The notes under the pieces: generated by a model
Database searches by the model: none
Seen by the model: the letters and a program-made list of their open reading frames with translations, nothing else
Told to the model about the DNA's origin: nothing
Program-made: the position numbers and the translations under genes
Source of the DNA: Prasinococcaceae sp. CCMP 1430
Taxonomy: Eukaryota; Prasinodermophyta; Palmophyllophyceae; Prasinococcales; Prasinococcaceae
DNA length: 16,236 nucleotides
Direction of reading: 5' to 3'
Assembly (NCBI GenBank): GCA_013416795.1
Contig: RQSC01000056.1
Location: 35,621 to 51,856 of the forward strand
Part shown: one piece after another, positions 8,974 to 15,123 of the stretch
Position numbering within the stretch: the stretch's first letter is position 1
Layout of the letters: the number at the start of each line of letters is the position of its first letter

Positions 8974-9204
8974 ATGTCGGGCTTCTCATTCAGCCGCCTC
9001 GTGTCGCTGCCAACCAAGCAGGCGTACGCGTACGTCTCCAAGTTCTCCGGCAAGGAGCTCGGCCCGATGCTGCGCGACTACCAGAAGAACCACGTGGAGA
9101 AGGGCACCTCGACGCTGCTCATCCACTGGGCGCTGGCGTGCGGCACCGTTGGATACATCACCAAGAGGAATAACACGCTGCGCGAGATCCAGGCGGGGCA
9201 CTAG
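8974..9204 (+). CDS. Probable mitochondrial ATP synthase subunit f
   Basis: This single-exon frame encodes 76 residues. The order is a short N-terminal segment, a tyrosine-rich YAYVSKFSGKELG (about 18-30), a charged linker with HVEKGTS (about 40-46), one membrane helix (TLLIHWALACGTVGYI, about 47-62), and a basic C-terminus KRNNTLREIQAGH. Subunit f of the F1Fo ATP synthase (ATP5MF, fungal Atp17) has the same size and order: tyrosine-rich segment, KKGS, a single helix, then a basic tail ending in His. Subunit f sits in the peripheral-stalk base of the Fo part in the inner membrane. The match is one of layout and short motifs, so another small inner-membrane subunit remains possible. The G-G-C-C-G-C-G context before the ATG resembles that of neighbouring genes. 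Confidence 0.55.
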   Translation: MSGFSFSRLVSLPTKQAYAYVSKFSGKELGPMLRDYQKNHVEKGTSTLLIHWALACGTVGYITKRNNTLREIQAGH

Positions 9205-9817
9205 GCGGGCCCCGAGGCGCACGAGCACGTGCGCCCACGCGCCCACAGGCGCGCGCACGCCACCGGTGGCGCTGCGCGCACTTAGGGTTCGCACTCGGGA
9301 GCGGAGCGGACGCGCACGCGACCGGGCCGGAGGGGGCGGCCGCCGTCTCCCGCCTGCCGCACGCATCTTCGGTCAAGTGCCGCTCACGATGCCGAGGCGC
9401 TGCCCTGGGCGCGCTCCTGCGCGCAGACCCGCGAGGGGGCGGCTGGCCTGGCCGGCTGGCGCCCCGCTAATTTTTGTCGTTCATTTACCCGCTGGAGTGC
9501 GCCCCGGCTCGCGCAGGCGCTCGCGCCGCGATGGCGCGTGCCGCGCCTGCAGGGGCGCGCTGGGTGGCGTTGGCCGCGATGCACCCGAGCCGGTCACCGA
9601 GCGGTGACCCCCGAACCTTGGCGCGGCGACGGCGCGCGCTCTGTGTAGATGCCCTCCGCGGTGCTGTCCAGAGCGTGCGGTGCGCTGCGAGGCTGTTGCG
9701 CAGGTGCAGAGAGACAACATGTTACAACCATTGGCGCGCCGCGTCGCAACGCGGCACATTCGCGAGGGAGCGCATGGAGGGTTGCCAGTCGCTGGGCCTC
9801 AAATGAGCGACTCGCCC
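9205..9817. other. Convergent 3' region after ATP synthase f gene
   Basis: I see no gene here. Frames in it are Arg/Ala-rich by-products of GC content. An A+T-rich string at about 9467-9490 may mark the 3' end of the subunit f transcript. TTACA at 9722-9726 is TGTAA on the minus strand, about 92 bases after the stop of the coiled-coil frame. Confidence 0.45.
9722..9726 (-). terminator. TGTAA poly(A)-like signal after coiled-coil gene
   Basis: On the minus strand TGTAA lies about 92 bases after the stop codon at 9818-9820. It is the most distant of the four examples and the least certain. Confidence 0.25.
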
Positions 9818-10250
9818 TCAGGCCAGCGGCGCTGCGGCGCCCGCGCCCCGCATCGCCGCCGTGAGTCGATCGCACTCGCTGCACTTCTCATCGAGCTGCG
9901 CGTGCAGGTCCTTGAGCTCGGCCGTGTGCAGCCTGAAGACCGTCGCGTTGGACTCGAGCTCCGCGAGCGCAGCAGCGAGCCGGCTTTCGGCCTCAGCGCG
10001 GGCTGCCTCAGCAGCGTCGCGCTGCTCGCTCGCCGCCGCCGCCTGCGCTCGCGCCGCGCTCAGCTCCCGTCGCAGCGCCGCAGCGTCGCCGGCCGCGGCC
10101 GCCTCGCTTGCGCGCGCGTGCACGCCGCCGCTCGCAGCGAAGTCCGCGCCGCTACCGCCCGGCACGTCCGCGCTCCCGACGTACTCCGCCGCCGCGAGCG
10201 CCGCCTCCACCACACCGACCGCCTTGGAGAGCTCCTCGAGATTCTCGCAG
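9818..10250 (-). CDS. Coiled-coil protein, C-terminal part, 5' end unresolved
   Basis: The frame is open from about 10250 to the TGA at 9818-9820. It starts ENLEELSKAVGVVEAALAAA, then a Gly/Ser-rich link (GSADVPGGSGADF), then a long helical stretch from LRRELSAARAQAAAASEQRD through SNATVFRLHTAELKDLHAQL to DEKCSECDRLTAAM. Heptad-like spacing of Leu/Ala with many Glu, Arg and Lys indicates a coiled coil. The family is not recognised. No in-frame ATG exists within the open stretch, so the start must lie in an upstream exon or be lost at the N at 10253. The divergent PDCL3-like gene begins about 90 bp away, so any upstream exon of this gene would overlap that one. Amino-acid composition differs clearly from the Arg/Pro-rich shadows and supports real coding. 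Confidence 0.55.
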
Positions 10251-10343
10251 GCANGCGCGTGGGTTGGGGCCGCTAGGTGCTGCGCGGAGCGTGGGCGAGG
10301 GCGTCGGCGCGCCAGCCCCGCCCCCGCTCCGCCGGCCGCCGCG

Positions 10344-11306
10344 ATGGCGGACTACCACACGGTGTACGGGGGCGCGCGCCGCGAGACGACCGAGTGGGGG
10401 GACATGCAGCGCGCTCTGGGCAACCTGCCCGGGCTGCCGCCCGAGGGGAGGCCCGACGCATACGCGCCGCCAGATCGCGCCGAGGTGGGCAAGAAGAGGC
10501 TCGACGCCATGGGGGAGGGCGAGCTGGACGGCCTTGGGTGAGTCGCGCGGGCGTCGCCGGCTGCGAATGCGGGTGCCAAAGCGTGTGGTGTGTTGCGATG
10601 TGGTGTGCGTGTCTGCGTGCGTGTGTGTGCGTGGCGGAGAGGGGCTACGGCTGATGCGTCCGCTCGCTGCGCGTCGCCGTGCATTCGCCCTCATCGCGCC
10701 GCGCACGATCGCATCAGCTCCTCCTCCGACGACCTCGCGGACGACCGCGCGCTCGCGGCGTATCGCAAGCAGCGTCTCGCCGAGCTCAAGGCGGAGGCTG
10801 CCGCGCGTCGACGCTTCGGCGACCTGCGCCCCATGTCTGCAGCCGAGTGGACCAAGGAGGTCACTGAGGCGAGCGAGGAGTGCCGTGTGGTCGTCCTGAT
10901 GGAACATGCTGGCGATGCGCCCTCGGACGCGCTCGCGGAGTGCCTGGTGGCCATCGCGAAGCGTTGCCCGCGCACGAAGTTTGTGCGCGTGCCCGCGACG
11001 GATGCGGTTCCGAGGTACCCGCAGCGGCTGTGCCCGACCGTGATCGTGTACCACAAGGGTGATGTGGTGCAGAACATCGCTGGCAGGGAGCTCGCGGTGT
11101 TCGGCGGTGCCAAGCGGCTCACGCCCGAGAGCGTCGAGCTCGTGCTGGAGCGCTGCGGTGCGCTGGATGGCGAGGAGGGTCGCGGCGGCGCCGGCGCACG
11201 CGAGGAGCGGGCGCTGCAAGCGGCAGCCAGGGCGATGGCCGACCAACTGGCTGAGGAAGAGCGCACGGAGGCCGAGGAGCGAGCGCGGGACGAGGAGGAG
11301 CCATAG
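10344..11306 (+). CDS. Phosducin-like protein, PDCL3/PhLP2 type
   Basis: Exons 10344-10537 and 10718-11306 join in phase across a 180-bp intron (GTGAGT donor, ATCAG acceptor), giving 260 residues; human PDCL3 has 239. The N-terminal helix region carries TEWGDMQRALG (about 15-25), like the TEWNDILR start of the family. ALAAYRKQRLAELKA (about 76-90) matches the conserved MYRRRRLAEWKA segment, followed by FGD. The rest is a thioredoxin fold: VVVLMEH, then FVRVPATDAVPRYPQRLCPT with the cis-proline, then VIVYHKGDVV. As in the family the usual CXXC pair is absent. The tail is acidic and Glu-rich. PhLP2 proteins are cochaperones that work with the cytosolic chaperonin CCT in folding actin and tubulin. 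The start has a good context and follows a GC-rich gap of about 90 bp shared with the divergent coiled-coil frame. Confidence 0.9.
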
Positions 11307-11320
11307 TGCCCGACGCGCCA

Positions 11321-11325
11321 TGTAA
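11321..11325 (+). terminator. TGTAA poly(A)-like signal after PDCL3-like gene
   Basis: TGTAA starts 15 bases after the stop codon, inside an A+T-rich string (CATGTAATATATGTATGC). The position just after the stop, in a strongly GC-rich setting, makes a 3'-end role likely. Confidence 0.5.
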
Positions 11326-11498
11326 TATATGTATGCGCATGTACAGAGGTGAAGTACTTGCAAGCACCGCGAGCGCGGCGATAGAGGCACGTGCCTGCGT
11401 GGGCGCCGTCACGGAGGCCGCCACGGCGCGGCGCGGTTGCATCGCTGGGCGCTCGGAGCGATGAGTTAAGTACAAAACAATCGGGTGCGAGCGAGCTC

Positions 11499-13003
11499 TT
11501 ACTTCTTCTCGGCGGGGGGGGCGGCGCCCGAGGTGGGCAGGCCGACGGAGACCTTGTAGGCTGCGGGGTGAAACGGGTGGGCGGCGCGTCAGCGTGCCGG
11601 TTGGGCGACGCGCGGGTCCTAAGTGCGCTCGGGCGCTCGCGTGCGCGCCGCGGCCGGCGCGCACGCAGCAGCGGCGGCGGCAGCGGCGACGCACCATCGT
11701 AGATGCCCCACTGCAAGCCGGTAAGGGTGCCGATCATGACGATGCGCAGGGGAAGGCCGCGGGTGAAGAGGTTGAACCAGCCCATCTCGGCGATAATCTC
11801 GCCCGAGGTGGAGCCCGGCTTGGAGTTGAGCTTGGAGACAAGGTTGTCGGCGGGGTGCGAGACGACGGCGCAGAACACGCCGGCGATGTATCCGGCGGCG
11901 AAGGACACGCCGAGCTGCTCGGTCTTGTTGCACTCGGACTTGGGCTTGGGCATGACGTTAGCGTACAGCATCTCGACGACGCGTTCGAACGCGCCGAACT
12001 TCATCATGGTGTAGGGAATCTGGCGCATCCACAGCGGCGTGAGGCCCTTAAAGAGGCCACCGACGCCGCCCTCAGCGATCACCTTGGGCATGCCGTCCGA
12101 CAGGCCCTTGGCGAAGCCCGGGCGGGTCTGGACGTTCACCTTGACGGCCTCCCACGGGCACAGCGCAATGTCTGCGAAGAACTCGGCCGACGCGGAGCCG
12201 GACAGGAACACGAGGTCCTTGTAGTTCTTGAAGTTCTCCTCGCCCACCAGGTCGGCGTAGTACTTCTTGAAGAACTCGTACAGGCCGAACTTGCACGCGC
12301 CCTGGAACGAGTAGCCGATGAGGGTCGGCGCCCAGCCGCGCAGCAGGCCGGCCGCGCCCTCCTCCTTAATCACGGTGGAGAAGCCCGCGCCGATCGAAGG
12401 ATACTTGACCGCGTCGGTCTGCATGCGCGCACGGATGGGGGGGGGCGGGCTTGGCGGCGCTTGTCGTAGAGGACCTTGGCGTCATCCCGAAGCCGATTCC
12501 CCTCGGCGACCAGTCGCGCGATAGTGTGTGCATGGGTGCTCTCTTGCGTTGCTATTACCATTGCATCTGACTTCACTTGCCGGTGAGCGTGTGCTTTTGA
12601 CGCAACGGGAATCATCTTAGAGGTCGAACATGTCATGCATGCNGCGCGGCGCGCGCCGGAGCAGGCCCTGCGGCGGGCGTTTCGAACGCGCGCGGGTGAG
12701 CGCGCCGCGCGGGGCGCGCACCTGCATGTTGCACTTGACGACGTCGAGCGGCGTCACGGCGAGGTGCGTCAGGCCGCACGACAGGATGCCGCCGATGGTG
12801 CACGCCTGGTAGAACTCGGGCGAGTGCATCTCGATCTTGGACGCGACCACCGGCTTCGCCATGAGCTTCTTCGCGCGCTCCGCCATCGAGGACTCGGCGG
12901 CGGACGCGACGCTCGACACCTGCTGCGTCGCCGCCGCCACGTGCGGGGCCTGATAGAGGAAGCTGGGGAGCATGGGGGAGCCCATGCCGAACTTGGCCGC
13001 CAT
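11499..13003 (-). CDS. SLC25A3: Mitochondrial phosphate carrier (SLC25A3/PiC family)
   Basis: Exons 13003-12722, 12418-11695 and 11560-11499 join in phase and give 355 residues. Donors are GTGCGC and GTGCGT, acceptors ATGCAG and CCGCAG. It is a three-repeat mitochondrial carrier. The signatures are PLDVVK (about residue 86), PWEAVK in the second repeat and HPADNLVSKLN in the third. GLLRGWAPTLIGYSFQGACK, FGLYEFFKKYY and PLWMRQIPYTMMKF are diagnostic of the phosphate carrier rather than of other SLC25 members. It imports inorganic phosphate with protons into the matrix for ATP synthesis. The N-terminal 60 residues are Ala/Ser-rich and poorly conserved, and may include a presequence. The 3' end converges on the PDCL3-like gene. 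Intron 1 (303 bp) contains the N at 12643 and is flanked by a 7-bp direct repeat. Confidence 0.95.
12419..12721 (-). other. Phosphate-carrier intron 1 with flanking CATGCAG repeats
   Basis: This 303-bp intron is the longest proved in the window. CATGCAG occurs both at the donor junction (CATGCAG before GTGCGC) and at the acceptor junction (CATGCAG before ACC). Only CAG is expected from splice consensus. Its inner part (about 12490-12635) is less GC-rich than other introns here. An open minus-strand frame (12636 to 12370) in it does not share the GC-rich codon choice of the exons and is not called as a gene. The N at 12643 lies inside. Confidence 0.5.
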
Positions 13004-13832
13004 CTCGACAGCAGTGAAGGGGGGGGCGGGGAGGGCGCGCGGGGGCGCTGCCGTGCGTGCGCAGTGTGCCCCCGCGCGCGGCGCGTGCCGCGCGCACCCG
13101 CTGCTGCAGGTCGCCAAACCACCACACGAATACATTAACGCAATTTCACAATAAATTCAAATACACATCAACAAACGCAGACGTCCCATCCGAAATATGT
13201 ATACTCCCGCGTTTTCGCGCCGTGTATGCGCCGCGCACGAAAAAACCGCACCAAAAAATCTCCGTCTCGACGGTTGAAAGCGACGCGTATCCCGTCCGTC
13301 GTCCGCACATTTCTACGATCAGTTTGACATACGAAACCACGGATTTGCCTCGCCAAAAGATGCCGCCGGGGGGGCACGCCGGGCGAGGTGAGCGATTGGG
13401 TTGGAGTATTTGAGGTTTATACATTGTAGGGTCCGTTATTCGAAATCCGAATCGCAGGCACGCGCGGGGCACACGATCGATCGTACTGATCGTAGACCCG
13501 CACGAATACATAACCCTAACATGTTTCGGTACGGCGCTCGCGCGCGCGAAGGGGTAGCAGCGCGTGCCCAGGGTGGGGCGGGGCGGCCTGGGCGAGGCCG
13601 CGCGGCTCGGCGCGCGAGGGCCTCCCGCCCGGTGCTGCCGCTCGCCGGCGGCCTCTGCCCGGGCATCGGGGAAGAGGAGGCGGCCGCGTACGAACAGATG
13701 GGATGTCGACGTGAGTGTGTGCGGATTGTCGCTCTGAGGCTCGAACAGGTGCCGTCGCCCTCCCCCAGGGTGTGCGCCGTGCGTGCGTGTGCGTGCGAGC
13801 GCGTGTGCGCGCTCTCGCGCGCGGGCGGGCCG
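13004..13832. other. Intergenic region upstream of the phosphate carrier
   Basis: No gene is supported. Most of 13120-13360 is clearly less GC-rich than the surroundings and should hold the phosphate carrier promoter. At 13408-13433 lies a third copy of the diverged repeat seen near the left end. At 13488-13523 a weaker match occurs on the minus strand, including TAACCCTAA (13511-13519), so the two face each other. A CGATCGATCG palindrome lies about 13472-13481. The part from about 13540 is the 3' flank of the dioxygenase gene. Confidence 0.5.
13408..13433 (+). repeat. Third copy of the diverged repeat
   Basis: It reads ATTTGAGGTTTATACATTG then TAGGGTC, which aligns with the copies starting at 107 and 278 over about 26 bases, again with mostly G/A differences. 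Similarity fades after this point. Confidence 0.45.
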
Positions 13833-15029
13833 TCACAGCCGCGCGTCGCGGCACCTCTTCTTCGACTTCTTCTTCTTGTTCTTCGCTTTCTTTGACTTCT
13901 TCGTCTTCTTCGACTTCTTCGTGTAGGCACACCGCTGGCCCGCCTCGCGGCACTTTCGCTTCGACGTGAGCTTCTTGCAGGGCGTGTCGGCGCACGCGCC
14001 TTTCGTCCACGAGCAGGCCGCGGCAGCCTTGCACGCTTTCTTCGAGCCCTCTCTCGCGCATCCCAGTGGCGGTGGACTCGGCGGCGGACTCGGCGGCGGA
14101 CTCGGCGGCGAACTCGGCGGCGGACTCGGCGGCGGACTCGGCGGCAGACTCGGCGGCGGGCTTGGAGGCGGCGACGCAGGAGGCGCCCGGTCTGCCAGCG
14201 CGACATCGAAGACAGCGACGCCGCCGGCCACGGCGTGCACGAGCGCGGGGTGGACGCGCACCGAGTCGGGGTCGCGCGCGAGGTACAATTGCGTGACCAG
14301 GGGCCGCTCGACCCCCTCACTGCCCGCGTCCGCCTCCGCGTACGCCGTGAATTTGAAGTGCACGTGCACCGGCCGAGGAAAGTACTTCCCTGGCACGCGC
14401 GTGCGCAGCTCCCACCTGCCGTCGGCGTCGGCGCGCGTCGCGCCGCGGAAGCCCCAGCCGCTGGGTGTGGCAGCGTCGGGGCACTCCTCCCAGATCGAGT
14501 AGCAGCCACTGGGCGACGCATGCCACGCCTCGACGAGAGCGCCGCCCAGCGGCTCGCCGCACGTTGCGCTGTGCGCCGAGCGCACCGTCCCGCGGACAAC
14601 GAGCTCCTCGGCGGTGACGGCCGACCGCGCGCCGTCAAGCCACGAGCCCGCCTCGCCGACGGGCGCGCCAGGGGTGTAGTACGGCCCCAGCACGTCCGCA
14701 GGCGTGCGCGCCACCCCGCACGCCGCCGCGGCCGCCGCGCGCGGCAGCCGGCGAGCGGCCCTCGCGCGGGCGCGACGCCGCGCCCATCGCCGCCGCAGCC
14801 AGGGAGCCTCCAGCTCAGTCCCTCGCCCGCCCACCTCCCTCCACACACACGAACGGAGGCAAACCCTGCCCCCCCCCCCTCCCTCCTGGCGGGCCGGGAA
14901 GGGGGAGGAGGAGGGCGCTGCCGGCGGGGCGCGGTGTGGCGCGACGAGGATGTGGCACTCGCCCGACGTCGGTTGCCTGCGTTTTGACCCCAAGCGATAG
15001 GGTAGTCGCCCGTGTGTGCATTTGACCAT
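13833..15029 (-). CDS. Intradiol ring-cleavage dioxygenase with SPPP linker and Cys/Lys-rich tail
   Basis: The catalytic domain spans about residues 108-280 when counted from the ATG at 15029. TPADVLGPYYTPGAP opens it, LGGALVEAWHASPSGCYS follows, then DADGRWELRTRVPGKYFPRP and VHVHFKF. The four non-haem iron(III) ligands expected for catechol 1,2- or protocatechuate 3,4-dioxygenases are present as Tyr177, Tyr216, His222 and His224. Such enzymes cleave catechols between the hydroxyls to cis,cis-muconates. Then come repeated SPPP units (about 286-321, encoded by a 12-bp minisatellite), a cysteine-rich module (CSWTKGACADTPCKKL, CREAGQRC) and a lysine-rich tail. SPPP linkers suit extracellular, hydroxyproline-rich proteins. 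The start is uncertain: residues 1-75 look non-coding, and 15029 is only the nearest in-frame ATG. An upstream exon carrying a signal peptide is likely. Substrate is unknown. Confidence 0.8.
   Translation of the reverse strand: MVKCTHGRLPYRLGSKRRQPTSGECHILVAPHRAPPAAPSSSPFPARQEGGGGGRVCLRSCVWREVGGRGTELEAPWLRRRWARRRARARAARRLPRAAAAAACGVARTPADVLGPYYTPGAPVGEAGSWLDGARSAVTAEELVVRGTVRSAHSATCGEPLGGALVEAWHASPSGCYSIWEECPDAATPSGWGFRGATRADADGRWELRTRVPGKYFPRPVHVHFKFTAYAEADAGSEGVERPLVTQLYLARDPDSVRVHPALVHAVAGGVAVFDVALADRAPPASPPPSPPPSLPPSPPPSPPPSSPPSPPPSPPPSPPPLGCAREGSKKACKAAAACSWTKGACADTPCKKLTSKRKCREAGQRCAYTKKSKKTKKSKKAKNKKKKSKKRCRDARL
14065..14170. repeat. 12-bp minisatellite encoding SPPP repeats
   Basis: About eight to nine imperfect units of the form GGCGGCGGACTC stand in tandem. 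On the minus strand each unit gives Ser-Pro-Pro-Pro, with variants SLPP and SSPP. All units keep the reading frame, so length changes add or remove whole tetrapeptides from the linker between the dioxygenase domain and the cysteine-rich module. Confidence 0.85.
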
Positions 15030-15101
15030 GTAAATAATATATGTATGCAAACTGCGGTCGATGGAAATGCATGTGGCCCTGTGCAACACATTAGGTGCTT
15101 C

Positions 15102-15106
15102 TTACA
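15102..15106 (-). terminator. TGTAA poly(A)-like signal after lumen protein gene
   Basis: On the minus strand TGTAA lies about 18 bases after the stop codon at 15124-15126. An A+T-rich string (about 15028-15050) follows, as it does behind the PDCL3-like gene. Confidence 0.45.
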
Positions 15107-15123
15107 TGGGGCGATGGTACAGC

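Noticed and set aside
9474-9806. Plus-strand frame beginning MSFIYPLE downstream of the ATP synthase f gene.
   Set aside because: Composition turns Arg/Ala-rich at once, no domain is visible, and it lies in a convergent 3' region.
10590-10717. Unspliced reading of the PDCL3-like gene through its intron.
   Set aside because: Joining 10537 to 10718 restores the family sequence in phase with canonical GTGAGT and CAG sites.
12370-12636. 88-residue minus-strand frame inside phosphate-carrier intron 1.
   Set aside because: Its codons lack the GC-rich third positions of the exons, and splicing of the carrier removes most of it; no similarity is recognised.
14065-14170. Regularly spaced repeats that could suggest a CRISPR array.
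   Set aside because: Units are 12 bp, tandem, without spacers, and encode an in-frame SPPP linker in a eukaryotic gene.
14690-14797. ATG at about 14794 on the minus strand (MGAASRPREG) as start of the dioxygenase.
   Set aside because: It is in a different frame from the dioxygenase domain and no splice pair was found to bring it into phase.
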